From contig NZ_LWEH01000002.1 in NCBI RefSeq assembly GCF_001635455.1, positions 1-33,042 of the forward strand: a DNA stretch of 33,042 nt. The letters run 5' to 3'. The stretch comes from Vibrio sp. HI00D65. GTDB lineage: Bacteria > Pseudomonadota > Gammaproteobacteria > Enterobacterales > Vibrionaceae. This document shows positions 17,223-26,642 of the stretch, piece by piece (the stretch's first letter is position 1; every line of letters starts with the position of its first letter). A program made the position numbers and the translations under genes. Under the pieces are notes generated by a model. The model was not told where the DNA came from and did no database searches. It saw nothing but the letters and a program-made list of their open reading frames with translations.

Positions 17223-17398
17223 ATTTCTTAGAACATTCCCGAGTAATTTGTAAATAAAGCGTAAGACTTATGGTGCTGATGGTTTTATTAGTTATTACAT
17301 GATGTTAGATTTGATTCTATACTTGTTTTAACGGCATGCATTCAAAGCCGACAAATCAAGCTGAATATTGAATTCATGACATTTGAAGGGAGAGTCAA

Positions 17399-19294
17399 AT
17401 GGTAACAGATCTTCGACGCAAGGCCTCGCAGCGCACTCAGTTTTTCAGGTTAAAGTTAGCCTCATGTGCAGCTATGCTGCCGCTTATTGCTCTACAATCC
17501 TCCGTTACTTACGCATCCGATACCGAATCTACTCCCGCTGTCACCGTTATTGAAACCACACAACTGGTTGGTTTTGGTGAAGCAAAATACCCAGCAAATT
17601 TTACTCACTTCGATTACGTTAACCCGAATGCACCTAAGTTTGGCAAAGTGACTTACGGTAGCATTGGTACTTACGATAGCTTTAATCGATTCGGTTCCCG
17701 CGGCGTTGCAGCCAGTTATTCAGGTGAAATTTACGATACGTTAATGTTTTCACCGAATGATGAAATTGATGCGTACTATCCATTGATTGCTTCTAAAGTT
17801 CGTTATGCGAGTGATTTCTCTTGGATGGAAATCGATATCAACCCAAATGCTAAATTCCAAGATGGACAACCGATCACGGCTCATGATGTGGCGTTTACCT
17901 TCATGAAGTTTTCGACAGAAGGTGTGCCACAATATCGTGTGTATTACAAAGACATCGAATCCGTTACTGCGATTTCTGATTTGGTTGTTCGTATCGAGAT
18001 GAATAATCCGAATCGTGAGAAATTGTTTAGCTTTGCGCAAAGCACTCGCGTGTTACCTAAGCATTTCTGGAAAGACAGAAAACTCTCTGAGCCGCTAAGT
18101 GAACCGCCAGTCGGCAGCGGTCCTTATAAGATCATCAGTTATAAGTCGGGTCAAAGTGTTACTTACGGCCTTGATGAAAACTATTGGGCGGCATATCTGC
18201 CCGTTAACGTGGGTCGTAATAACTTCAAGGAAGTGCAGTACGACTACTATCGTGATGACACTGTGATGTTAGAAGCCTTTAAAGCAGGGGAGTTCGACCT
18301 TAGAACAGAGAACTCAGCCAAGTTCTGGGCTAACTCTTACACCGGCGCAAACTTCGACAAAGGCTATATCGTCAAAGAAGAGATCAATCACGAGAAGCCA
18401 GAGTCGACCCAAGGCTTTGTTTACAATATTCAATCTCCGGTGTTCTCAGATCCTAAAGTTCGTGAAGCGTTGACGTACGCGATGGACTTTGAGTGGATGA
18501 ATAAGAACATGTTCTACGGCCAGTACAAGCGAACTCGTAGTTATTTCCAAAACACTGACTATGAAGCAAAAGGTTTGCCAAGTGAAGACGAAGTGGCGTT
18601 GCTGTCTCAGTACAAAGACCAGATCCCACCTCGAGTGTTTACGGAAGAATACCAACCTCCTGTAACCGATGGTAGTGGTCGCATTCGTAGCCAAATGCGC
18701 ACGGCATTTAAACTGCTGAAGGAAGCGGGTTGGGTACTAAAAGACAAAGTAATGACCAATCAAAAGACTGGCAAGCCTATGTCATTTGAGTTGCTGATTT
18801 ACAGCCCAACGACGGAGCGTATTGCGACACCTGTTCAAAAGAACCTAAAACGAATGGGTATTGAGATGAAGATCCGCACGGTCGATACCACGCAATATAT
18901 TAAGCGTCTTCGCGACCGAGACTTCGATATGGTCTCTTCATCGTTTTCGCCAAACCCTTATCCAAGTCCGAACTTAATGATTGTTTGGAATTCTAACTAC
19001 ATTGATTCTACTTACAATACAGCAGGTGTGATGGATCCTGTGGTGGATGCGTTAACTGAAGAAATCGCGCGTAACCAACAAAACCCAGAAAAGCTGCTTA
19101 CGCTAGGTCGCTCTCTTGACCGTGTGTTGCAGTGGAACTTCTACAACATTCCTCAATGGCACGTGGGTGAATACCGAGTGGCCATGTGGGATAAGTTTGA
19201 GCGTCCGGATGTACTGCCTAAATACGATTTAGGTATCGATACATGGTGGATTTCAGAAGAGAAGGCGGCATTGCTTCCTGAAAAACGTCGCTAG
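17399..19294 (+). CDS. yejA: Peptide ABC transporter substrate-binding protein YejA
   Basis: This 631-residue family 5 extracellular solute-binding protein has an N-terminal basic stretch and hydrophobic signal segment (17-38) cleaved near TYA at 39. Mature motifs typical of YejA are KFGKVTYGSIGTYDSFNRF, FQDGQPITAHDVAFTF, PVGSGPYKI and the C-terminal WHVGEYRVAMWDKFERP. In E. coli the Yej system imports peptides and microcin C, and in other pathogens it aids resistance to antimicrobial peptides. Here it precedes yejB by 12 bases and forms a yejABEF operon. GGGAGAG before the ATG supports the start. Its length is normal for the family. Confidence 0.93.
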   Translation: MVTDLRRKASQRTQFFRLKLASCAAMLPLIALQSSVTYASDTESTPAVTVIETTQLVGFGEAKYPANFTHFDYVNPNAPKFGKVTYGSIGTYDSFNRFGSRGVAASYSGEIYDTLMFSPNDEIDAYYPLIASKVRYASDFSWMEIDINPNAKFQDGQPITAHDVAFTFMKFSTEGVPQYRVYYKDIESVTAISDLVVRIEMNNPNREKLFSFAQSTRVLPKHFWKDRKLSEPLSEPPVGSGPYKIISYKSGQSVTYGLDENYWAAYLPVNVGRNNFKEVQYDYYRDDTVMLEAFKAGEFDLRTENSAKFWANSYTGANFDKGYIVKEEINHEKPESTQGFVYNIQSPVFSDPKVREALTYAMDFEWMNKNMFYGQYKRTRSYFQNTDYEAKGLPSEDEVALLSQYKDQIPPRVFTEEYQPPVTDGSGRIRSQMRTAFKLLKEAGWVLKDKVMTNQKTGKPMSFELLIYSPTTERIATPVQKNLKRMGIEMKIRTVDTTQYIKRLRDRDFDMVSSSFSPNPYPSPNLMIVWNSNYIDSTYNTAGVMDPVVDALTEEIARNQQNPEKLLTLGRSLDRVLQWNFYNIPQWHVGEYRVAMWDKFERPDVLPKYDLGIDTWWISEEKAALLPEKRR

Positions 19295-19306
19295 GAGTTA
19301 GTTAGC

Positions 19307-20395
19307 ATGGCTGCGTATATATTTCGACGTTTGTTGTTGGTGATCCCCACGCTGTGGGCGATCATCACGATTAACTTTTTCATTATTCAGATTGCTCCGG
19401 GTGGCCCAGTAGAACAGGCTGTGGCACAGTTAGAAGGGCACAACTCCGGTATTATGGAGCGCTTCTCTGGTGGTGGGCAAGAGGTTGATTTAAGCGAGAG
19501 TGATCAAGCGTCTGCCAGTGGCTATAAAGGCTCTCGCGGGCTGGATCCGGAAGTGGTTGAAGAGATCAAAAAGCAGTTTGGTTTTGATAAGCCGATTCAC
19601 GTTCGCTACTTTGAGATGTTGAAAAACTACGCGACCTTTAACTTTGGTGAAAGCCTGTTTAAGGGCGGTAATGTTATCGATTTAATCATCGAGCGCTTGC
19701 CTGTCTCTATTTCTCTGGGGCTTTGGAGTACGTTAATCATTTACGTGATTTCGATACCTCTGGGCATTATGAAGGCGATACACCACGGCTCTCGTTTTGA
19801 TATTTGGTCGAGCGCTGTGGTGATTGTCGGCTATGCGGTACCTGGCTTCTTGTTCGCTATCATTTTGATTATCTTATTCGCGAGTGGTAACTATTTCAGT
19901 TGGTTCCCTTTAAGAGGCTTGGTCTCGAGTAACTTCGACCAACTCAATTGGTATCAGCAAATTGGCGATTACTTCTGGCATTTAGCTTTGCCTATTTTTG
20001 CAATGGTGATCGGTGGTTTTGCCACACTCAGCATGCTGACCAAAAACTCCTTCCTTGATGAAATCAACAAGCAATATGTGGTAACGGCACGAGCGAAAGG
20101 TTTGGACGAGAACAGCATTCTCTACAAGCACGTTTTCCGTAATGCGATGTTGATCATCATTGCAGGTTTCCCAAGCGCATTTATTAGTATTTTCTTCACG
20201 GGTTCTATGTTGATTGAAGTGATGTTTTCACTCGAAGGCATTGGCTTGCTTGGCTTTGAGTCGACGATTCAACGTGATTACCCAGTGGTATTCAGCTCTC
20301 TCTATATTATGACCTTATTGGGTTTGGTGTTGAGCATTATCTCCGACCTGACTTATACCTGGGTTGATCCTCGAATTGATTTTGAAGCGCGTTAA
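19307..20395 (+). CDS. yejB: Peptide ABC transporter permease YejB
   Basis: This 362-residue inner-membrane permease has a first membrane helix, [21 protein letters not shown], preceded by MAA. A periplasmic insert rich in Gly/Ser (about 50-80) follows, then a BPD_transp_1 core of five more helices with the EAA-loop region ([17 protein letters not shown] in form [11 protein letters not shown]). It pairs with YejE to form the channel. AGGAG precedes the ATG, which lies 12 bases after yejA. A 32-base gap separates it from yejE. Confidence 0.93.
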   Translation: MAAYIFRRLLLVIPTLWAIITINFFIIQIAPGGPVEQAVAQLEGHNSGIMERFSGGGQEVDLSESDQASASGYKGSRGLDPEVVEEIKKQFGFDKPIHVRYFEMLKNYATFNFGESLFKGGNVIDLIIERLPVSISLGLWSTLIIYVISIPLGIMKAIHHGSRFDIWSSAVVIVGYAVPGFLFAIILIILFASGNYFSWFPLRGLVSSNFDQLNWYQQIGDYFWHLALPIFAMVIGGFATLSMLTKNSFLDEINKQYVVTARAKGLDENSILYKHVFRNAMLIIIAGFPSAFISIFFTGSMLIEVMFSLEGIGLLGFESTIQRDYPVVFSSLYIMTLLGLVLSIISDLTYTWVDPRIDFEAR

Positions 20396-20427
20396 TGGCG
20401 AATGAATAACAAAGGTATTGATTAAAA

Positions 20428-21450
20428 ATGTTTAGCAACCCTTTAGCTGAAGCTCGTTGGTTACGTTTTAAAGCAAACAAGCGTGGTTTTATCTCTTTGT
20501 GGATATTCACCTTGTTGTTTGGCTTGAGCCTGTTTTCAGAGATCATCGCGAACGATAAGCCATTATTGGTTTCTTATGATAATCAATGGTTTGTGCCTGT
20601 CATTAACGAATACGCAGAAACAGAATTCGGTGGGGAGTTTGAAACCGAAGCCGACTATAAAGACCCGTATGTAATTGACCTGATTAAAGAAAGTGGCTAT
20701 ATCGTTTGGCCTATCATTCCTTTCAGCTACGACACCATCAACTTTGATATCGCAGGCGCGGTACCATCGGAGCCTGACTCGGTGAACTGGTTAGGTACGG
20801 ATGATAAAGGGCGAGATGTGTTGGCGAGGATTATTTACGGCTTTCGTATCTCAGTGCTCTTTGGTTTTGTTCTGACGATTGTTTCAAGTTTTATTGGCGT
20901 GGTCGTTGGGGCTACGCAAGGATATTACGGCGGTTGGGTTGACCTGTTTGGGCAACGTTTCATCGAAGTGTGGTCCGGAATGCCGACCTTGTTCTTGCTA
21001 ATTATCTTGTCGAGTTTCATTGAGCCGAATTTCTGGTGGTTGCTAGGGATTATGGTGCTGTTCAGTTGGATGAGTTTGGTGGGTATTGTTCGCGCCGAGT
21101 TCTTACGTTGTCGTAACTTCGACTATGTACGTGCGGCACAAGCGATGGGCGTGGATGACAAGCGCATTATGCTTCGTCACATGTTGCCAAACGCTATGGT
21201 TGCATCACTAACCATGATGCCGTTTATCCTTTCTGGTTCGGTGACCACATTAACGTCGTTAGACTTCTTGGGCTTTGGTCTTCCTGCGGGTTCGCCTTCG
21301 TTAGGTGAGCTTCTGGCGCAAGGTAAAGCCAACTTACAAGCGCCTTGGCTTGGTATTTCTGCATTCGTTGTACTTTCTTTGATGCTTACGTTACTTGTCT
21401 TTGTCGGTGAAGCGGTACGTGATGCCTTCGACCCACACCAACAGAAGTAA
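20428..21450 (+). CDS. yejE: Peptide ABC transporter permease YejE
   Basis: This 340-residue inner-membrane permease is the partner of YejB. The N-terminus RWLRFKANKRGFISLWIFT is the typical DppC/OppC-like start. A large periplasmic loop (about 45-120, including NWLGTDDKGRDVLARIIYG) is followed by five membrane helices and an EAA loop, VRAAQAMGVDD, that contacts the YejF ATPase. The C-terminal FVGEAVRDAFDPH is family-typical. It ends 9 bases before yejF, so the two are probably translationally linked. Confidence 0.93.
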   Translation: MFSNPLAEARWLRFKANKRGFISLWIFTLLFGLSLFSEIIANDKPLLVSYDNQWFVPVINEYAETEFGGEFETEADYKDPYVIDLIKESGYIVWPIIPFSYDTINFDIAGAVPSEPDSVNWLGTDDKGRDVLARIIYGFRISVLFGFVLTIVSSFIGVVVGATQGYYGGWVDLFGQRFIEVWSGMPTLFLLIILSSFIEPNFWWLLGIMVLFSWMSLVGIVRAEFLRCRNFDYVRAAQAMGVDDKRIMLRHMLPNAMVASLTMMPFILSGSVTTLTSLDFLGFGLPAGSPSLGELLAQGKANLQAPWLGISAFVVLSLMLTLLVFVGEAVRDAFDPHQQK

Positions 21451-21459
21451 GGATAGGTT

Positions 21460-23079
21460 ATGACTTCAAATACAGCTCCTGCTTCTCCAGTGCTAACCAT
21501 AGATAAACTGTCTGTCGGTTTTGGAAGAAAGAAGGCGATAGAGCAGGTAACTCACGATGTTTCTCTCGAAATATACAAAGGGGAAACACTGGCTCTGGTG
21601 GGAGAGAGTGGCTCGGGTAAATCGGTGACGGCTAACTCGATCTTAAAGCTACTGCCTAAAGGTTCGTCTCATTACTTGAGCGGAAAGGTTAACTTCTCTG
21701 GTAGCAACATCTTGAGTTGTTCTGAGAGGCAACTGCGTGGTATTCGTGGTGGCCGTATCGGAATGATCTTCCAAGAGCCTATGGTTTCGCTAAATCCGCT
21801 TCATCGAATTGGCAAACAGCTTGTTGAAACCCTAGCCATTCACCGCGGAATGCGAACCAATAAAGCGCAAGCCTTGGCGATAGAGTGGTTATCTAAAGTA
21901 GGCATCCGTCATCCAGAGCAAAAAATATTAGCCTATCCGCATGAGTTATCTGGTGGTGAGCGTCAGCGTGTTATGATCGCGATGGCACTGATCAATGAGC
22001 CGGAGCTGCTTATTGCTGATGAGCCAACGACTGCACTGGATGTGTCGGTACAAGCGCAGATTCTCGACTTATTGAAAGACCTGCAACAAGAGCTTGGCAT
22101 GGCGATGCTGTTTATCACCCATGATTTGAGCATTGTTCGTAAGATTGCCGATAGAGTTGCGGTGATGAAGGATGGTCGCCTTGTGGAAAGCAACGACTGC
22201 CAGACACTGTTTAATGCGCCAGCTCAACCTTACACGCAAAAGCTAATCAATTCTGACCCTAAAGGCTTGCCTGTTACGGTGTCACCTGGCAGCCAACCGC
22301 TACTCGATGTAAATCAACTTCGAGTTTGGTTCCCAATTACGGGCGGCTTATTTAAGCGTACTATTTCGCATATTAAAGCGGTCACTGATATGGAGTTCAC
22401 CCTTAAGAAAGGGCACTCAATTGGCTTAGTAGGAGAAAGTGGTTCAGGCAAGTCTACTACAGGTATGGCGATATTAAAGCTGGTGGAGAGTGAAGGTTCG
22501 ATTACTTATGAAAGCGAACAGCTTCAAGGGCTAAACCGCCAGCAAATGCTGCCATTTCGAAGCCGCATGCAAGTCGTCTTTCAAGACCCATTCTCAGCTT
22601 TGAACCCAAGAATGTCGGTGGCACAAGTAATTGGTGAAGGCTTACGCGTCCATCAGCAGCTTGATGAGAGCGAACTGGACCAGCGTATCTGCGATGTGAT
22701 GAAGGAGGTCGATCTTGACCCAGAAACGCGTCACCGTTACCCAAATGAATTTTCGGGCGGTCAAAGACAGCGAATTGCGATTGCACGAGCACTGATTCTG
22801 AAGCCAGAGTTTATCCTACTCGATGAGCCGACGTCTTCATTAGACAGAACGGTGCAAGCTCAGGTCTTAGACTTACTCAAGTCACTCCAAGAAAAGTACG
22901 ATCTTACGTACCTGTTCATAAGCCACGATCTGAACGTCGTGAAATCCCTATGTCATTACACCATCGTGATGAAAGCGGGTGAGGTGATAGAGAAGGGCGA
23001 CACCGAGACGCTGTTTCGCGCTCCTCAACACGAATACACCAAGCAGTTGGTGAGCCTCTCGAACGTGGGTGGCGTGTAA
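21460..23079 (+). CDS. yejF: Peptide ABC transporter ATPase YejF
   Basis: This 539-residue protein has two complete ABC domains in one chain. Domain 1 has Walker A GESGSGKS (49-56), signature LSGGERQR and Walker B LLIADEPTTALD. Domain 2 has Walker A GESGSGKSTTG, FSGGQRQR and FILLDEPTSSLD. Both sites keep the catalytic residues, so both may hydrolyse ATP. It powers the YejB/YejE channel. The C-terminal portion of each half (APAQPYTQKL, APQHEYTKQL) is the oligopeptide-ATPase extension. It is the last gene of the operon. A near-perfect palindrome lies at 23116-23139. Confidence 0.93.
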   Translation: MTSNTAPASPVLTIDKLSVGFGRKKAIEQVTHDVSLEIYKGETLALVGESGSGKSVTANSILKLLPKGSSHYLSGKVNFSGSNILSCSERQLRGIRGGRIGMIFQEPMVSLNPLHRIGKQLVETLAIHRGMRTNKAQALAIEWLSKVGIRHPEQKILAYPHELSGGERQRVMIAMALINEPELLIADEPTTALDVSVQAQILDLLKDLQQELGMAMLFITHDLSIVRKIADRVAVMKDGRLVESNDCQTLFNAPAQPYTQKLINSDPKGLPVTVSPGSQPLLDVNQLRVWFPITGGLFKRTISHIKAVTDMEFTLKKGHSIGLVGESGSGKSTTGMAILKLVESEGSITYESEQLQGLNRQQMLPFRSRMQVVFQDPFSALNPRMSVAQVIGEGLRVHQQLDESELDQRICDVMKEVDLDPETRHRYPNEFSGGQRQRIAIARALILKPEFILLDEPTSSLDRTVQAQVLDLLKSLQEKYDLTYLFISHDLNVVKSLCHYTIVMKAGEVIEKGDTETLFRAPQHEYTKQLVSLSNVGGV

Positions 23080-23115
23080 GTCGCCAATAGAGGCACTATT
23101 CTTTATAACAAGGGC

Positions 23116-23139
23116 GATCATGTTGAATTCAACATGGTC
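23116..23139. repeat. 24-bp palindrome between yejF and the S4 gene
   Basis: A perfect 18-bp palindrome (CATGTTGAA/TTCAACATG, 23119-23136) extends to 24 bp with one T-G mismatch. With no spacer it is a better protein-binding site than a hairpin, and no T-run follows directly. It lies 67 bases upstream of the S4-domain gene. Confidence 0.5.
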
Positions 23140-23205
23140 ATTTAGTGGTTTTACTATTACACTGCGCCCAATATTTCAGAAGTACATATTTAGGTAGAGG
23201 TCATC

Positions 23206-23745
23206 ATGGACCAAGAACATTACGAAGACGCTGACTACGAAGGTTACGAGCACGGCGAAGAAGGCGAAGAGATTGAAATCGAGGCGATTGGTGTCGATGT
23301 GTCATCTCAGCCAATTGAGCTCTACAAAGTGTTCAAGATCGCGAACTTAGTGAGTGGCGGTGGCGAAGCTAAGCACGTTATCTCTGAAGGCTACGTTGCG
23401 GTAAACGGTGAGTTGGAAACACGTAAGCGTCGTAAAATGTACGATGGTGACTTCTTTGAATTCAACCAAGAATACTATGTAGTGTGCTGTGATCAGCCAG
23501 TACAAGAAGTAGAAGATAAGCCAAAGAAAAAAGAAGCGGCTAAGAAAGACAACAAGTCGAAGAAAGGCCAGTCTAAAAAGGATTTTAAGAAGAAAGAATC
23601 TAAGAAAAGCACTGCTGAAATGTTGAGTGCTAAAGCAGAACCAAAGAAAGAGAAAAAGAAAGAAAACAAGCCGAAAAAGAAAGCGGACACGCCAAAGCCA
23701 ACACGTGACGACAAAAGCGGCCGTAATTCTATCGAATTCTTCTAA
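23206..23745 (+). CDS. S4-domain RNA-binding protein with acidic head and lysine-rich tail
   Basis: This 179-residue protein has three regions of very different charge. Residues 1-28 are strongly acidic (EDADYEGYEHGEEGEEIEIE). Residues 36-95 form a YbcJ-like S4 domain (LYKVFKIANLVSGGGEAKHV, SEGYVAVNGELETRKRRKM, DGDFFEF), a fold that binds structured RNA. Residues 104-175 are a low-complexity lysine/glutamate tail (many KKK and KKE). YbcJ of E. coli is only about 70 residues, so both extensions are additions. They suggest association with ribosomes or nucleic acid plus self-shielding by the acidic head. The gene follows yejABEF but has its own upstream gap. AGAGGT before the ATG supports the start. 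Confidence 0.85.
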   Translation: MDQEHYEDADYEGYEHGEEGEEIEIEAIGVDVSSQPIELYKVFKIANLVSGGGEAKHVISEGYVAVNGELETRKRRKMYDGDFFEFNQEYYVVCCDQPVQEVEDKPKKKEAAKKDNKSKKGQSKKDFKKKESKKSTAEMLSAKAEPKKEKKKENKPKKKADTPKPTRDDKSGRNSIEFF

Positions 23746-23842
23746 TTTACCGTTCTAAATTGCTGCTTAACTATCGGTCTAAAACGACTCTTCGATAGCT
23801 TATTAGCAGCGCTGAATGTGTCTTTAGCGTTCGCCAGATACT

Positions 23843-23873
23843 AAAAGGCTCACTGTGATAGTGAGCCTTTTTT
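23843..23873. terminator. Bidirectional terminator between convergent genes
   Basis: AAAAGGCTCACT (23843-23854) and AGTGAGCCTTTT (23860-23871) form a 12-bp perfect stem around GTGAT, with T-tracts on both strands. It serves the S4 gene (rightward) and the symporter gene (leftward). Confidence 0.9.
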
Positions 23874-23903
23874 GTTGTCGCTAGGTTAAGTTTTAGGAGA
23901 ACC

Positions 23904-25637
23904 TTAGCTGACTTGTTCTACTTCATTTGATGGCTTAGAGCGTTTGAATGAGTAAATCATGTAACCAATGATACTTGCAGCAACAATAACAGAGCAGACT
24001 CGGATGAAGTTAATCAACATTGGTGCGTTCTCAATGAACTCGTTAATTCCCCAAAGTAGAACGAGTGAGAATACAAACATGACGAGCAGTCCCCAACAAG
24101 GTGCATCGATTTTACCCGGCACAACATACCAACCATCTTCTTTGATCGGCTTGTTCAAGCGAGCATATTCTGCCTGTTGACCTTTGACTGTATAAAGGTG
24201 CATTTCTTTTTGTTTGCCAGTTAGCAGCAGGCTTGCAGCGTAGGCGACAATCGCATTCACGAAAACACCGATGACACAGTACCAAGGCCAAGCAATATCA
24301 GTCGCTACTGCTACATACCAGATTGCTAAGAAGCTAGCTGCGACACCAATTAATAGTCCTTTTTCTGTAATATGTTTGGAGTAGAAACCAAGCACGAACA
24401 TACAGAAGTTTGCGCCTACAAAATAGGAGCCCGCTTTACTCAGTATTTCTAAAACTGAGCCTGTGCTGGTTGCAAACATGAAGGCTGGAATGATGATACA
24501 TAGCGCCCACATAACCGTGAAGAAACGCGATGCTTTTAGGTAATGTTCCTCTGACTCATTTTTCTTGTAGAAGCGTTTATAGAAGTCAGTAACAGAGACG
24601 GTAGCCATAGAGTTAAAAGCGGAGTCTAAGCTCGACATACTTGCTGCAAGAATAGCTGCCGCAATGATTCCCATCAGCCCTGGCATACCGTATTCACTGG
24701 CATAGTGCAGGATAATGGTATTGCCATTCTCGAACTCTTTACCATCGTAGTAAGCGTTAAATAACACGCCTAATAGAATGAATACGAAGTAGATGAAGAA
24801 AGCAACGTAGCCCATCATTAGCATCGCTTTTTTCGCATCACCCATATTTTTAGCCGCCATACAGCGTTGAACCATCATTTGGTTACCGCCATACACAGTC
24901 GTGTGGAACATTGTCATTGCGATAACGCCAGCCCATACCGTGGTCACTTGGCTTAAATCTAAATTGGTTTGCAACGCATTGGTCATGCCTTCTGCTTTAA
25001 GGTTTTGCATCACTTCAGTCATTGGTTGTGGCATGCCATTCCAAACGGCTTCGATGATGATGAACGCGCCAAGAAACAGAATGACCGCTTGAATGACATC
25101 TGTCCAAATAACGGCGGCAATTCCCCCCATTACGGTATAGATTAGCGCGATAACAGTGACGATGATGATGCAGTAAGTCACGTCGATGCCTGTAATGAAC
25201 TCGAGGATTAACGAGGTCGCATATAAGACCGCAGCTGAGCTTATCGCCTGTTTAATTAAGAAAATCAGAGACAGAGTGATACGAGAAGCTTTTCCAAAGC
25301 GTCGTTCTTGATATTCATAAATCGAAGTGAGGCCGTTGTTGTAGAAAAACGGCATAAACACGGCAACGATAAAGAAAATCACCAGAGGGTAGTTTAGGTG
25401 GATAGCAATCACCGACAAGCCTTCTTTGTAAGACCAAGCTGGCCCACCCAAGAAAGACATCGCACTGACATAGGTACACACAACAGAGATACCTATAGCC
25501 CACCATGGAATATTTTTATCACCTAACGCAAATTGGTTAGCGGAAGTAACACGTCTGCCAACTAGTGCCCCCATAACTAAAGTTAGGACGACATAGGTTC
25601 CAAGAATTGTCCAGTTTAAAGCGCCAAAATCATACAT
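23904..25637 (-). CDS. Sodium:solute symporter (SSS family)
   Basis: This 577-residue inner-membrane Na+-coupled transporter has about 14 hydrophobic segments. The N-terminus (NWTILGTYVVLTLVMGALVG), the FALGDKNIPWWAIGISVVCTYVSAMSF block and the GGIAAVIWTDVIQAVIL segment are typical of the SGLT/PutP family, and the latter two hold the expected Na+/substrate region. It resembles symporters of vibrio alginate and other sugar-acid loci, but the substrate is unproven. The start was set at ATG 25637 because AAGGA lies seven bases before it; a GTG two codons earlier lies inside that spacing. It overlaps the SnoaL gene in front by eight bases (ATGTATGA), so it is translationally coupled. A strong terminator follows. 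Confidence 0.9.
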   Translation of the reverse strand: MYDFGALNWTILGTYVVLTLVMGALVGRRVTSANQFALGDKNIPWWAIGISVVCTYVSAMSFLGGPAWSYKEGLSVIAIHLNYPLVIFFIVAVFMPFFYNNGLTSIYEYQERRFGKASRITLSLIFLIKQAISSAAVLYATSLILEFITGIDVTYCIIIVTVIALIYTVMGGIAAVIWTDVIQAVILFLGAFIIIEAVWNGMPQPMTEVMQNLKAEGMTNALQTNLDLSQVTTVWAGVIAMTMFHTTVYGGNQMMVQRCMAAKNMGDAKKAMLMMGYVAFFIYFVFILLGVLFNAYYDGKEFENGNTIILHYASEYGMPGLMGIIAAAILAASMSSLDSAFNSMATVSVTDFYKRFYKKNESEEHYLKASRFFTVMWALCIIIPAFMFATSTGSVLEILSKAGSYFVGANFCMFVLGFYSKHITEKGLLIGVAASFLAIWYVAVATDIAWPWYCVIGVFVNAIVAYAASLLLTGKQKEMHLYTVKGQQAEYARLNKPIKEDGWYVVPGKIDAPCWGLLVMFVFSLVLLWGINEFIENAPMLINFIRVCSVIVAASIIGYMIYSFKRSKPSNEVEQVS

Positions 25638-26625
25638 GCTCACATCCTTTTAATTGTTCTTCCATTTGCTCAAACAGATCGTATCCAAGCTGTTTTAAGA
25701 TGTGTGCGATATCGATAGCAACCCAGTTCTCCTTGAGTAGTTTGCCTTCTCTTCGCCAGATATCCATAACGCGAAGCTCGATGTGCTTACCTGTCGGTGT
25801 TAACCCTAACCAGCCACTGCTGCCGGTATGTGTCCCATGCATGTGTGGCCAACCGCCTGTGGATACGTAGTCATTTTTGGACAAAATATTGAGCTCTATA
25901 TCGACACTTCGGTCAGGGAAGGCAAAGACAAATGGTCCTTGATGGTGGTCGCGGAAACCTTGGATACCACGAGTCGTACCAATCCCAGCCGGTCCGTACC
26001 ACATAAAGTCGTCATGCCAGTAGTTTTCTAGATCCATTGAATCAAGGCGTTTACCATCAAATCGGCCCAAGCAAGCCAACATATCTAGCACCAATTTCTG
26101 GCTTTTCTGACTCTCTTCAGTGTCGACGCTACCTGCATATATGCCATCTTGAGTCGCTGGGGCAGGGACTAATCCAGCATGGCCTAGGCTCTTACGTAAC
26201 GGATTCACGCCAGCTTGGTTCATTGCATCGATAAAATCAGGGATTAGATAGGACTCAATAATTTGACCATCTTGGGTGCAAACCATTTCGGTGTAGCGTA
26301 AGTAGAGTGTTTTTCCTGTTGCTGGGATACCAAACAACGGTTTTGCAAATGTGCCAACAAAGTAGCCGGTAGAGTTTACCCAAGTGCGGCCTTCGTACTC
26401 ACCTTGCATAATGATTGAAGGTCGTCGTTCAACATCAGGTAGCGAGTTTACTAGCGGTAATAGAAACGCTTGCTCAGTCGTATCGACACCAGAGACGTCG
26501 TTAATCGGATGAGCGACACACCATTTAACGTCAGCATTTAGCATCTCTTGAGCTACTTGAGTCCGTTCGGATGAGTGAGCGTTAAAATAGGTTCTGTAGA
26601 AATTTTCTATTAAGCTGTTCAACAT
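25630..26625 (-). CDS. Double SnoaL-like (NTF2-fold) protein B
   Basis: This 331-residue protein is made of two tandem SnoaL-like domains (about 1-140 and 172-318). Both halves repeat the SnoaL pattern: GTF (91-93), PATGK (101-105) and a closing acidic helix in domain 1; H-x-H-GTHTG (261-268), TPTGK (276-280) and D305-x-x-x-x-LKQLG in domain 2. SnoaL enzymes catalyse aldol-type cyclisation of polyketide esters, and distant relatives act as isomerases, dehydratases or hydrolases with His/Asp acid-base chemistry. No signal peptide is present, so it works in the cytoplasm. It shares its architecture with the gene 17 bases upstream and is coupled to the symporter gene. The reaction is not known. 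AAGGA precedes the ATG. Confidence 0.8.
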   Translation of the reverse strand: MLNSLIENFYRTYFNAHSSERTQVAQEMLNADVKWCVAHPINDVSGVDTTEQAFLLPLVNSLPDVERRPSIIMQGEYEGRTWVNSTGYFVGTFAKPLFGIPATGKTLYLRYTEMVCTQDGQIIESYLIPDFIDAMNQAGVNPLRKSLGHAGLVPAPATQDGIYAGSVDTEESQKSQKLVLDMLACLGRFDGKRLDSMDLENYWHDDFMWYGPAGIGTTRGIQGFRDHHQGPFVFAFPDRSVDIELNILSKNDYVSTGGWPHMHGTHTGSSGWLGLTPTGKHIELRVMDIWRREGKLLKENWVAIDIAHILKQLGYDLFEQMEEQLKGCEHV

Positions 26626-26642
26626 AATACTTCCTTATATAG

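Noticed and set aside
17456..17469. Lipobox (LASC) in YejA
   Set aside because: The cysteine lies at the start of the hydrophobic stretch instead of its end, and a normal signal peptidase I site follows at residue 39.
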